Source: Rhodopirellula europaea 6C
Lineage (GTDB): Bacteria > Planctomycetota > Planctomycetia > Pirellulales > Pirellulaceae
Length of the DNA: 64,000 nt
Reading direction: 5' to 3'
NCBI RefSeq assembly: GCF_000338295.1
Contig: NZ_ANMO01000011.1
Location: 124,001 to 188,000 of the forward strand
Position 1 is the first letter of the stretch. The number at the start of each line of letters is the position of its first letter. A model generated the notes under the pieces. It worked only from the letters and a program-made list of their open reading frames with translations. It was not told the DNA's origin and made no database searches. Shown here one piece after another: positions 49,003 to 59,114 of the stretch. The position numbers were made by a program, and so were the translations under genes.

Positions 49003-49593
49003 CTACAAGTTCGGTGTCGTGTAAGGCTCGACGTCACCAACCATGTGGAAGTGGTTGTGGTCAATGTAGACGACTTCAATCGCTTCGCGGTCACGCAGCG
49101 TGTGCGGAACGGGGTAGCCGATGATGGTCGACTCGTCGAAGTAGATCGTGCACTTGTAGTGTGCGTGGTGCAGCTGGGCTGGACCGATCAAAGGGTAGAA
49201 ACGCGGTGGATCGATGTAATCCGCGATCTTCTCTTTGATGATTCGCACATCGTTGCGTTGCTTTTCCCAGATCAACGGGATGCCGCCTTGGACAGGACGA
49301 GCCTGCTCGAGTGCTTGCATCACTTCGTCATCGCTGGGTGGATCCAACGCGATTGGAGGTCCGCCTGACGTGGTGGGGCCGAGAATCGGCACCCGGTCAT
49401 AGCGTTCCTTGTTGTGGAACTTCTCTTCTTGTTTGTGCTGGTAGTACGGGCTCACAGGAATTGGAAATCCGAGGATTCCCAAGTTGTAGTTGCTGCCGCC
49501 CAGGCCGTAGCAACCTGTGCTAGAGATCACCACAGTGGTGAGCAGGCACAACGTCCCGAAACGAGTGAGTGTTGAGGTCATCTTGCTGGTCAT
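49003..49593 (-). CDS. Lipoprotein of unknown function
   Basis: About 196 aa from the ATG at 49593; starts further upstream (to 49662) push the signal peptide inside. The signal (TRFGTLCLLTTVVISSTGC) ends in a lipobox (SSTGC), followed by YGLGGSNYNLGILGFPIPVS. The mature part has PPSDDEVMQALEQARPVQGG and a C-terminal beta-rich region with paired aromatics (HHAHYKCTIYFDESTIIGYP, EVVYIDHNHFHMVGDVEPY). No known domain was recognised. Proteins ending in this kind of Tyr/His-rich beta segment are, as far as I recall, restricted to planctomycetes. Likely envelope-associated. It is a single-gene unit, followed by a strong hairpin. Confidence 0.72.
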   Translation of the reverse strand: MTSKMTSTLTRFGTLCLLTTVVISSTGCYGLGGSNYNLGILGFPIPVSPYYQHKQEEKFHNKERYDRVPILGPTTSGGPPIALDPPSDDEVMQALEQARPVQGGIPLIWEKQRNDVRIIKEKIADYIDPPRFYPLIGPAQLHHAHYKCTIYFDESTIIGYPVPHTLRDREAIEVVYIDHNHFHMVGDVEPYTTPNL

Positions 49594-49949
49594 CCGAGCA
49601 ACCTTCCTTGGTTTCCGACTTGGCAAATCCGCACTTGAACCGATCCGCAGAGGATCATTCATTTGCGTAGTACCTGTATCGTGTCAAACTGTTCCGATCT
49701 TGCGGGTCATTCCGGAAATTCGTTCGGAAAGTTTTGACCGGAACGTTTCACGCGTGGAACTCAATCCGTCAACCAGCACGCAAACTCAACCTTTTGCCGC
49801 GTTTCCTGCTGATACTCCGCAAACGCATCCACCACGGAGTCGCTCGGAAACACTGCGGCGTGAACAGGAAAGAATCTCAAGAGCGGACAAGCTGACTCTG
49901 ACCAATACTGTTTGAACCGACTCGGCACCAAACACCAGCGAGCCTTCGC
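49594..49949. other. Intergenic region upstream of the lipoprotein gene
   Basis: 356 bases without a supported gene. On the minus strand a TTGACA (49682-49687) lies 17 bases from AAATGA (49659-49664), a weak sigma70-like promoter candidate for the lipoprotein gene. CCGGAA words recur around 49712 and 49738. Nothing else is recognised. Confidence 0.3.
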
Positions 49950-51764
<1,815 letters not shown>

Positions 51765-51811
51765 CCGGTTTCAGTTTCAGTGATGATGATTGTTCAAACG
51801 GCGAACCCGTT

Positions 51812-52810
51812 TCAGGAATCTTGCTTGCGAGCATACCCGGCGGCGCCCAAATAACCGGCTTCATGTCCGAGTGTCGCAAACGAAATGGTCGTTCCCTCGA
51901 AGACATTCGGGAAGGTCCGTTGTCGAAATTCTTCGGTCACACCCGCTAAAAAACGACGCCCAATCTCACACTCCGACCCGCCGAAATTCATCGCTCCACC
52001 CAGAGCGACGTGTCCGGGGTCCAGCGTGTGAACCAAATTGGTGACGCCAATTCCCAACCAATGAGCCGTTTCGTCGATGATCAAATTCGCGAAATCGTCG
52101 CCCTCCGTCGCCGCTTCCCAAATTCGTTTGGCGGTCAACTGGGAACTGTTCTCGCCGAGAAACGGCCGCAGCAAGGATTTTGGGTACTCGGCCAACCGGT
52201 GCCGCGTTCGCATGACCACCCCGCTGGCCGAGGCGTAAGCTTCCAATTGGCCGCGACCGCCGCCCCATGCACAAAGCTGGGCGTCCGGCGAAGGGTCAAC
52301 GATGATGTGCCCGCACTCGCTGCCAAAACTGTTCACACCGTTGACCAATTGGTCTTCCACAATGATACCGCCACCGACGCCGGTCCCCAGCGTCAATAGA
52401 ATCATGGACGATCCCTGAGCGCCACTTCCCAGCCAAAACTCGCCGTATGCGGCCGCATTCGCATCGTTCAAGAACGAAATCGGACGTCCGGTTGCCTCGG
52501 TCAACTTTTGACACAACGGGAACTCCCACCACGAAGGCAACTGGGGCGGAGCCACCAACATTCCGCGAGGCAGATCCATCGGCCCGGGTGCTCCCATACC
52601 AATTCGTGGCACATTGCCGATTGTTTTCGTCCGCGTTTCGACTTCACGAATCATCGTGGCCAGCCGATCAACCGCCGCTTGGGGGCCTTCGGCTTCCAAC
52701 GTGGGGACCTGTTCAAACGCGACGGTCTCGCCGTCTGAGTTCACCAGTCCGCACTTGATGCTGGTGCCGCCAATGTCGATGCCCCAGTAATGACGTGAAT
52801 CGGTTGTCAT
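51812..52810 (-). CDS. ROK-family sugar kinase (glucokinase-like)
   Basis: About 332 aa from the ATG at 52810; an upstream start at 52900 would add 30 residues before the phosphate-binding motif WGIDIGGTSIKCGLV and is unlikely. Further ASKHA motifs: GAPGPMDLPRGMLV, FLNDANAAAYGEFWLG (catalytic Asp expected here), ILLTLGTGVGGGIIVEDQL and the ROK segment ECGHIIVDPSPDAQLCAWGG. In classical ROK proteins that segment carries a zinc site (CxCGxxGCxE); here it reads CAWGGGRGQLE, keeping one cysteine only. There is no N-terminal helix-turn-helix, so it is a kinase and not a repressor. Probable reaction: ATP-dependent phosphorylation of glucose or a related hexose. It is followed closely by lepA. Confidence 0.88.
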   Translation of the reverse strand: MTTDSRHYWGIDIGGTSIKCGLVNSDGETVAFEQVPTLEAEGPQAAVDRLATMIREVETRTKTIGNVPRIGMGAPGPMDLPRGMLVAPPQLPSWWEFPLCQKLTEATGRPISFLNDANAAAYGEFWLGSGAQGSSMILLTLGTGVGGGIIVEDQLVNGVNSFGSECGHIIVDPSPDAQLCAWGGGRGQLEAYASASGVVMRTRHRLAEYPKSLLRPFLGENSSQLTAKRIWEAATEGDDFANLIIDETAHWLGIGVTNLVHTLDPGHVALGGAMNFGGSECEIGRRFLAGVTEEFRQRTFPNVFEGTTISFATLGHEAGYLGAAGYARKQDS

Positions 52811-52849
52811 GCAAACGCTTGAGTGAAGTTGGGAATGAGTCTTAGCGGG

Positions 52850-52957
52850 CTGTTGATCTAATGAGCCGTACCGCGTTAGCGGCGGTTGATCAGACGCCAA
52901 CCGGGGCTAACGCCCATCGGCTAATTGTTGTCATGCGGTATACGATTAAATCAACAG
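52850..52957. repeat. Nested inverted repeat of about 108 bases (MITE/REP-like)
   Basis: The outer arms CTGTTGATCTA (52850-52860) and TAAATCAACAG (52947-52957) are complementary at 10 of 11 positions. The middle arms AGCCG (52864-52868) and CGGCT (52918-52922) match. The inner arms at 52875-52888 and 52898-52911 form a 14-bp stem with two mismatches around a 9-base loop. The whole forms one long hairpin in the intergenic gap between the ROK gene and the DUF502 gene, with no ORF inside. Confidence 0.72.
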
Positions 52958-53075
52958 GCTGTTAGTAGTTGGCGAGAAGTATAGCGGATTGCCCAATTTT
53001 GGCATCGCCGTACCGCCCCAATCCCAGCGGGAATCGCTCCCCAGCCAAAACCGAAAGCCATGTCGATAGACTTCG

Positions 53076-53738
53076 CTAGGCTTCTTCGCTTTCGACAGCC
53101 AGTGCGTTGGCCCGCGCCCATTTCTGAGTGTCGGTGCCCAATTGCTCGAACGTTCCGACCACGTCGCCAAAAGGTGCGTCGATTCGCTGCACCCGAGATG
53201 CTTCGACCATCACCACCTTTCCGTTCCAAGGATCCGGCGACCCTGGCAAATACAGCGTCACACCAAGTGGATCGTTGGCGATGTCCGATCCGCGATAACG
53301 TTCCACCTCGAACGCCAACTGCGAAAACCCTTCCAACTGCACCACCACCGGACGCAACCGGTTCTTCGCAACGTCGCCGCCAATGTTGCCGCTGAGTTGT
53401 TCCTTGAAAATCGCGTAACGCGGAAACAGCATCAACAAATACTTCTCGATGAAACGAGTGAATTGCCTCGCGATCGATCGACGAGCCATGATGCCCGACA
53501 CGAAACACGCCAACACCAGCAACAGCGTCGCGATGCCAAAGACCAACAGGTATCCCGTTGTGTCATGAAACGGTGTGTAGTCTCGCAAGAACGGCAACAA
53601 CGCGATTGCCACGGCGTAGATGACCTGAACCAACTGGCCGAGCAGCACGCACACCACCAGCAAAGGCAGCAAGAAGAAAATTCCGCCGATCGCGGTTGTG
53701 CGAAGAAACGAAAAGTGTTTTTGAACGTGCTGTTTCAT
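53076..53738 (-). CDS. DUF502 family membrane protein
   Basis: 220 aa. Two membrane segments near the N-terminus (FLRTTAIGGIFFLLPLLVVC and GYLLVFGIATLLLVLACFVSG), then a soluble domain with the DUF502 (PF04367) pattern: LLMLFPRYAIFKEQLSGNIG, VVVQLEGFSQLAFEVERYRG and VTLYLPGSPDPWNGKVVMVE. Family members are inner-membrane proteins of unknown function, found in many bacteria and plants (LIKE COV). The length is normal. It reads toward the ROK kinase gene but is separated from it by the 108-base inverted repeat, so it is probably a separate unit. The final residues (RANALAVESEEA) are acidic. Confidence 0.85.
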   Translation of the reverse strand: MKQHVQKHFSFLRTTAIGGIFFLLPLLVVCVLLGQLVQVIYAVAIALLPFLRDYTPFHDTTGYLLVFGIATLLLVLACFVSGIMARRSIARQFTRFIEKYLLMLFPRYAIFKEQLSGNIGGDVAKNRLRPVVVQLEGFSQLAFEVERYRGSDIANDPLGVTLYLPGSPDPWNGKVVMVEASRVQRIDAPFGDVVGTFEQLGTDTQKWARANALAVESEEA

Positions 53739-54120
53739 GGCGTCAGTGTTTCACGGAACAAATCGAAAAATCGCATGGTATCACGCCGGTGGTGAACTCA
53801 ATACGCGGAACACACCACGCTGCTCGACCTACTTACCACGTAGCGCGACCTCCAACTCTGGGCCGATTGCGTCGTTTGCAAAGGCGCGGCCGGTTGGGAA
53901 AACCTCAGATTTCGCGGAACTCATCGCGGCTCGCATGGAACTTCAACCCGACTGGGGTTCCCATCGCTCACCGGCATTTCGTAGCGTCTGGATCGTCCAG
54001 GATTCACATCAATCGACGCGGACCGCTTGACCGAATGATTTCGATCTTGCCCCGATTGTCCGATCGCGAATCCGGCCTCCAGACCGTCGATCTGAACCAG
54101 TCGCGATACAGGACGCCATC
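53739..54120. other. Divergent intergenic region between DUF502 and PAP2 genes
   Basis: 382 bases between divergent starts. No ORF has convincing codon use or an RBS, and no clear promoter hexamers or hairpins were recognised. It presumably contains promoters for both genes. Confidence 0.3.
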
Positions 54121-55143
54121 GTGAACCGAATCGAATCGCCTCGCGAAACACAACCTCGCGAAAACCATACGTTCACCAAATCCAGCACGACCAACGATGC
54201 GGTCACGCTGTATCGTCCCGTGACGCTGCTCTACATGGCAGCCATGACGATGATGCTGGTGCCGATGATTACGTTGGTGGACGTGAACATCGCCTCGTAT
54301 TTCCGCACCGAACCGTTGCCTGCGGAATTGGATTCTGCACTCGAGCTTTCGTTGGTGCTATCGCACGGCTACGGCGTCTTTGTGATCTTGCTGGCGATTT
54401 TGCTAATGGCACCGAAACGCCGTTGGCATTTGCCACGACTGGCCACACTCGCCATGGGTGGCGGTGCCATCGCAACGATCGCAAAGATGTTTGTTCTCCG
54501 ACCTCGCCCCAGCAACCTCAACCTGAATCACGCGGGCCACGATTCGGCTTGGCTATGGGCATTTGATTGGGACCTCAGCGAAGTCGCATCCTTCGATGCG
54601 GCCATGCGAGCCTTTCCGAGTGGTCATGTTGTGACCGCAACAGCCATGCTGATTGGTTTGTGGGTGGTCGTTCCCCGCGGCCGGGTTCTTTTCGCGATGA
54701 TTTGGATGGGTGTGCTGATCAATCGGGTCAACACCAGCTCCCATTTCGCCAGTGATGTGTGCGGCGGTGTGGCGTTTGGACTGTTTTGGTCCTACGTCTG
54801 CTTTCATCCACGTTTGCTGGGCACTTTGTTTGACAAGATGGGCCCCGAGCTTGGACGACGAACGCGCGTGGATACCAGCCATTCAACAAAGATCGTCACG
54901 GAGCATGACGCCGATTCATCCACGCGATTGCCTTCGTTCCCAATGCATACGTCTCCAATGCACGCATCGCAAATGAGTGCGACCGAACAATACGAAGCGA
55001 TGCAGTCCACGATGGCACCTCAACACGCATCGCAATCACGTTCGATCCATTCGAACAATGGAAATCAAAGTGAGGAACAGACGTCTCATCGACAAAATGT
55101 CGGCCAGCAAGATTACGGCGACGCGGGCGAACGAGCAGCCTAG
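54121..55143 (+). CDS. PAP2 superfamily membrane phosphatase
   Basis: 340 aa from a GTG. Six hydrophobic segments. The three PAP2 phosphatase signatures are present: KMFVLRPRP (KxxxxxxRP), AFPSGHV (PSGH with the catalytic His) and NRVNTSSHFASDV (normally SRxxxxxHxxxD; the Arg, His and Asp are kept). Members dephosphorylate lipid pyrophosphates such as undecaprenyl-PP, phosphatidate or phosphatidylglycerol phosphate on the outer face of the inner membrane. The C-terminal 100 residues form a Ser/Gln/Met/His-rich tail without domains (HTSPMHASQMSATEQYEAMQ) that family members normally lack. The undecaprenyl role is inference. It is not clearly in an operon. Confidence 0.87.
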   Translation: MNRIESPRETQPRENHTFTKSSTTNDAVTLYRPVTLLYMAAMTMMLVPMITLVDVNIASYFRTEPLPAELDSALELSLVLSHGYGVFVILLAILLMAPKRRWHLPRLATLAMGGGAIATIAKMFVLRPRPSNLNLNHAGHDSAWLWAFDWDLSEVASFDAAMRAFPSGHVVTATAMLIGLWVVVPRGRVLFAMIWMGVLINRVNTSSHFASDVCGGVAFGLFWSYVCFHPRLLGTLFDKMGPELGRRTRVDTSHSTKIVTEHDADSSTRLPSFPMHTSPMHASQMSATEQYEAMQSTMAPQHASQSRSIHSNNGNQSEEQTSHRQNVGQQDYGDAGERAA

Positions 55144-55413
55144 TTTCGCGACGTGTGATGGGCTCATGGAAAGCGGATCACGAAATCGTGATCGGCCACG
55201 CCGTTAAGAAAGTTCGTTTTCGCGTTGGACACGGTGCATCATCGCGAAAACCGCGATTGACTCCGTTTAGCGAATCGAAAGTGGTGATGTCTGTCGAAGC
55301 AGTCGGCTCGAAAAACCTCCGAGCCAGTCCTAGCTGACGACACACCCAATGTCAGGATCCCGGCTCAGCGAGATCCAAGTTGAGTCAGAACAAACGTCCT
55401 GATTCGTTGCGGC

Positions 55414-55707
55414 CTAGAGTGAGCCGTCTTGTTCCAACATTTCTTTGTATTGGTCACGTTCGCGACGGGTCGCTTCCAAATCAAAGATCAGATACTTCAT
55501 GTCCAAACGCAGTTGCGACAGGGCTTCTTGGACCAAGTTCAGGATGCGACGACGACGCGTGCTGCATTCCACGACTCGAGCCAAAGCGGGTGCGACGGCG
55601 TCCCGATAGCGAGCGGGAAGGGCATCAATGGCGGCAGCCATTTCTTGCAATTCAACAGGAGTTTCGTCGTTGATTTTGGCGGTGTTGTTTGCAGCGATCT
55701 TGGTCAT
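55414..55707 (-). CDS. Small coiled-coil protein of unknown function
   Basis: 97 aa, no signal peptide, starting at an ATG with AAGGAAAGT upstream on the minus strand. It is mostly helical: VELQEMAAAIDALPARYRDA, then ECSTRRRRILNLVQEALSQL and DMKYLIFDLEATRRERDQYK. The heptad-like spacing suggests a coiled-coil dimer, and the Arg cluster could bind nucleic acid. Codon use matches the neighbouring genes and the reading is consistent across the whole length, supporting a real gene. No family is recognised. Its upstream region (about 500 bases) is shared with a divergent large gene. Confidence 0.6.
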   Translation of the reverse strand: MTKIAANNTAKINDETPVELQEMAAAIDALPARYRDAVAPALARVVECSTRRRRILNLVQEALSQLRLDMKYLIFDLEATRRERDQYKEMLEQDGSL

Positions 55708-56203
55708 AAAAGTGACTTTCCTTCGAGGGCGTCAGGGTGTGGGACCAAACCAGCCAGTGGTTGCTTGTTTGGTGATAGCCATCCATTGCACTTGCGGTGC
55801 CGGCCGCCTGCCGGAACGACGTTGTGATCCCGAAGTCATTACGGGAAAAGCACTTACGGTTTTTGTTGATGTGTGTTGCGTTTTCGCAACGTGGCGTTCT
55901 GGCAACACACTTTCGATCTGGCTTTCCTGCCCAAGACTTGGTATCCCAAGCACTTAGGTGCGTTTCGGGGGATCAACCCGTAGTTGGGGAGGTTTCGCAA
56001 CGTGATGCTGCGTTTTCGCCTCCCGGTCACTTGCAAGGGATTGTTCCCTTGGCTCCGAAGGTGGTCAACGTTCAATCCGGCTCGCCGACACGTTTGCAGA
56101 ACTTCCCGCGATGGCTGAAACGGCTAGGAAAAGTATTCCGATGCGGCCCCGATCGAATCGGGTGTGGCCACCGCGTGCGCACACATCTCAAACGAAGATT
56201 GCG
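55708..56203. other. Intergenic region with short direct repeats
   Basis: About 496 bases between divergent genes. The word TTTCGCAACGTG occurs twice (55882-55893 and 55993-56004), and GCGTTTTCGC also twice nearby, suggesting a repeated protein-binding site. The open frame of the downstream gene extends back to 56111, but without a signal peptide at that start. No RNA gene is recognised. Confidence 0.35.
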
Positions 56204-59029
56204 ATGAAAAAACGCTGCCTCGGAACGGCCACTTGGGCGAACATCACCTCCATCTTTGTCGCGATTGCATGTTCGCTTTGGATGATGAACGTCGCGTCGG
56301 CGCAGTTGATCGATTCGCTCGATGCCTATCCGCCGCGATGGTCACTTCACGAAAGTGATTGCGATGCAAAGGTTGCTGAGCAAGGTCATGAGAACGATCC
56401 ATCGGCCGAAGGTGGTGTCTGCGAAGCCATTACATTGGTGATGGGGCATGGCACGAAAGCCATCCTTGTCTACCCGATCGAACCAGTTCGCCCCATTGAT
56501 GAACTGTCCGCCATGGTGTCGGTCAAAGGACTCAACACGGGAATTCAAATCGGCTTTCGAGTTCGGTTCCCCTATCTGATTGATCCTGAAACGCGTCGTC
56601 CTGCGTCGGTCAACATCTTTGGATCTCAATACCGACGAGTCGGCGAGTTTCAACGTCTTGGCGTGAGCGACATCACCGCACCGTTGCGGTTGAAGATCAT
56701 CGCACTGCGAAACGAATATGGCATTCAAGCCGACGTGTCGTCTCCCTATGTCGATGCGGTTGTTGTTAACGCTTACGCCAAACCCGGCAACGCAACCTTG
56801 CGATTGGACGATCTTCGCGTCAACGCGATGGTCCCGGTCACCGAACTGGACAGCTCACCTCATTCAACGCCCAATGCCAATCGCAAGCCGCTGCAGTCGT
56901 CCTCGCGGATGAGCGTTGACCTGTCGCTGTTACAAGGTGAACGTCGAGCGGGCCTTTCCGAATCCGCCTCCAATCCGCGGTCGTTGGTTTCTCCAGCTGA
57001 CCAACCCGCGTTTCCCATTGGACGCGTCACCCGAATCATTCAGTACAACAACGAGCCTCTCAGCTGGATACGTTCGTTGGGATTCGATGCGATCTGGTTG
57101 GCCGAACCTCCCACAGCGGCCATCCTGTCCGACGCGATCGCTCACCGCATGCGTATCTACGCGCCGTGTCCGACCATTCCCGATCCTAAACTCGAACCGT
57201 TGCTCGAACCAGTCGCCGGATGGATTGCGGCGCCAGGTTTGGCAATGGACAGCCACCACCGGGAAGAGATCTCTCAAAAGATTGCTCGCCTGCGTGCCTT
57301 GCCTCGACGTTGGCAACGGCCGATCGTTGGTTCGCCCGTCGAAGACTTCCGACACTATGGCGCGATGCTGGATGCCGCCGTGCTGACCGCTCCGCCTCGC
57401 ATTCGTGCCTTGTCGAGCGAAGCGATTCGCAGCGAACGATCACAGCAACGATTGCGATTGGGCGGCAAGCAGATCGCCATCAGCGTGCTCGGAATGCCCA
57501 ATGCCGCCGCGATCGCTCAGTCCAACGCGATCTCAAATCGCATTGGCACTCCACCCACGGAAACATTTGCCTGGCAACCAATGTGGCGAGAAGTCGCCGA
57601 TGCGATGGCGGATGCTCCCTCGGCCATCCTCGTGCGTTCGGCTCGGTCGCTGGCCTCTGGCGAAACACTTGACCAGAACCGCGGCATGGCGATCAGCTTC
57701 ATCAATCGCTTCGTCGCATCGCTCGAACAATGGATCTCGACCGGGACGCCCGACGTCACGTCAGTTCCTGTGGGTCCGTACTACACCGCCCATCGACTCA
57801 GCAGCGGCTCCACCACGTTTTTGATTTGCACGTCCGCAATGGTTCGCGGGACTCGCATCATGGGCGGCGATGGCAAGACGCTTCGCATTGACTTGCCCGC
57901 CTTTGAACAAGGCAAGCTGATGTGGCGATTGACTCATTTCGCCGCCGAACGAATCGAACCGGAAACGACCACCCAAGGAACCTCGATTGAGATCGTTTCT
58001 CCAGACGTGGTCGAAGTCATCGCGATCAGCGACCAGCTCACCGACGGCGGTCAACTGGCCTCGTCGCTCTCCAAGTTCGCACAACAAGCATCACTGGATC
58101 GTTGGCAGTTGGCTCGCGATTCCATCGAGCAATCCAACACCGCTTGGTCGCGAGCCGTCGCCGCCCGCGCCGTTTCGCGTGACGCACCAAATGACCTGCT
58201 CGAGGTTGCTCGCAGCACGATCAACAATTCCGAACGCATGGTCCGCAGCAACGACGCCCAATCCGCGTTGCGTTTGGCAGCTCGAGCGGATGCTTGGTGC
58301 ATGAAAGCCAACTGGATGCTTTGCGACGCGTTCCGAGAAGATCCCTATGGCATCGTCAGCAGCCCACCGATGGACGCGGGCAACTACGAAACCCAAATCG
58401 CATGGGCTCCCTTGTTGAATTCAGGCTTGGCAACAACTTCGGTGTTGAAGCTGCCACCGATTGGTGATGTGCACGGACGATCTCGCTGGGGAGTCAACCT
58501 GCTTAGCGGTGGTGGCATGGACCGTCCCGACAGTCTGCAAACCGAGGGATGGACCTTTGGTCGTCGCCACTCCGAGTGGGCGGAGACCGCTGCTCAGTGC
58601 GTCGATCGCGGAGTCTTTCATGGTACGGGAGCGTTGGCGGTTCGTGTCATCCCCAAACGAGACGACTCATTGCCTGGCGGCTACGAAGGAACTGCGTTGT
58701 TGGTACGCAGCCCACCGATTTTTGTCGAACCCAATCGAGCGGTCCGGATCGATGCCGTCGTTCGCACGCTAGGATTCGGCGGTCCCCACCAAGGCTTGTT
58801 GATGTACGACTCGCTGGGCACGCAAGAACTCGGAGTGCTCATTCAAGACCGCCCCGACTGGACACCGGTCACGCTCTACCGTCAAACCGTAAGCGACGAA
58901 CCCATTCACGTTATGTTCGAAGTCCTGGGCGGTGGCGAAGCGATCATCGACGAAATTCAAGTCCGAGCGTGGGAAACCGACGCCAATCCGCTCCCCGCCA
59001 TGCGTCCCATCTCGCATCAATCCAATTAG
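56204..59029 (+). CDS. Large exported protein of unknown function, barrel-like middle region
   Basis: About 941 aa from the ATG at 56204. The longer frame from 56111 puts the hydrophobic signal (ANITSIFVAIACSLWMMNVA, cleavage near ASAQ) too far inside. After it comes a roughly 200-residue beta-rich domain (HGTKAILVYPIEPVRPIDEL; PLRLKIIALRNEYGIQADVS) that looks like a carbohydrate-binding-type sandwich. A region of alternating strands and helices follows (SWIRSLGFDAIWLAEPPTAA, IYAPCPTIPDPKLEPLLEPV), suggestive of a degenerate glycosidase-like TIM barrel. Then comes a helical part and a final beta-sandwich (AVRIDAVVRTLGFGGPHQGL, VMFEVLGGGEAIIDEIQVRA). No catalytic acid pair could be identified. 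Periplasmic or surface glycan binding is a guess. Confidence 0.7.
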   Translation: MKKRCLGTATWANITSIFVAIACSLWMMNVASAQLIDSLDAYPPRWSLHESDCDAKVAEQGHENDPSAEGGVCEAITLVMGHGTKAILVYPIEPVRPIDELSAMVSVKGLNTGIQIGFRVRFPYLIDPETRRPASVNIFGSQYRRVGEFQRLGVSDITAPLRLKIIALRNEYGIQADVSSPYVDAVVVNAYAKPGNATLRLDDLRVNAMVPVTELDSSPHSTPNANRKPLQSSSRMSVDLSLLQGERRAGLSESASNPRSLVSPADQPAFPIGRVTRIIQYNNEPLSWIRSLGFDAIWLAEPPTAAILSDAIAHRMRIYAPCPTIPDPKLEPLLEPVAGWIAAPGLAMDSHHREEISQKIARLRALPRRWQRPIVGSPVEDFRHYGAMLDAAVLTAPPRIRALSSEAIRSERSQQRLRLGGKQIAISVLGMPNAAAIAQSNAISNRIGTPPTETFAWQPMWREVADAMADAPSAILVRSARSLASGETLDQNRGMAISFINRFVASLEQWISTGTPDVTSVPVGPYYTAHRLSSGSTTFLICTSAMVRGTRIMGGDGKTLRIDLPAFEQGKLMWRLTHFAAERIEPETTTQGTSIEIVSPDVVEVIAISDQLTDGGQLASSLSKFAQQASLDRWQLARDSIEQSNTAWSRAVAARAVSRDAPNDLLEVARSTINNSERMVRSNDAQSALRLAARADAWCMKANWMLCDAFREDPYGIVSSPPMDAGNYETQIAWAPLLNSGLATTSVLKLPPIGDVHGRSRWGVNLLSGGGMDRPDSLQTEGWTFGRRHSEWAETAAQCVDRGVFHGTGALAVRVIPKRDDSLPGGYEGTALLVRSPPIFVEPNRAVRIDAVVRTLGFGGPHQGLLMYDSLGTQELGVLIQDRPDWTPVTLYRQTVSDEPIHVMFEVLGGGEAIIDEIQVRAWETDANPLPAMRPISHQSN

Positions 59030-59034
59030 ATGCA

Positions 59035-59050
59035 AGCGGCAACCGCCGCT
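59035..59050. terminator. Short hairpin between convergent genes
   Basis: AGCGGC and GCCGCT form a perfect 6-bp stem with a 4-base loop, 6 bases after the stop of the large exported protein and before the convergent sulfatase stop. No U-run follows. Confidence 0.3.
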
Positions 59051-59114
59051 GAAACGATTGGACGTGTGACAACATCGTCGAGTGTGGAATGATGTCGCAA
59101 CGCCTTCCGTCGAG

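Noticed and set aside
48565-49124. Plus-strand frames around 48.5-49.1 kb
   Set aside because: Arg/Ser-rich shadows; the region holds a minus-strand gene end and a terminator hairpin.
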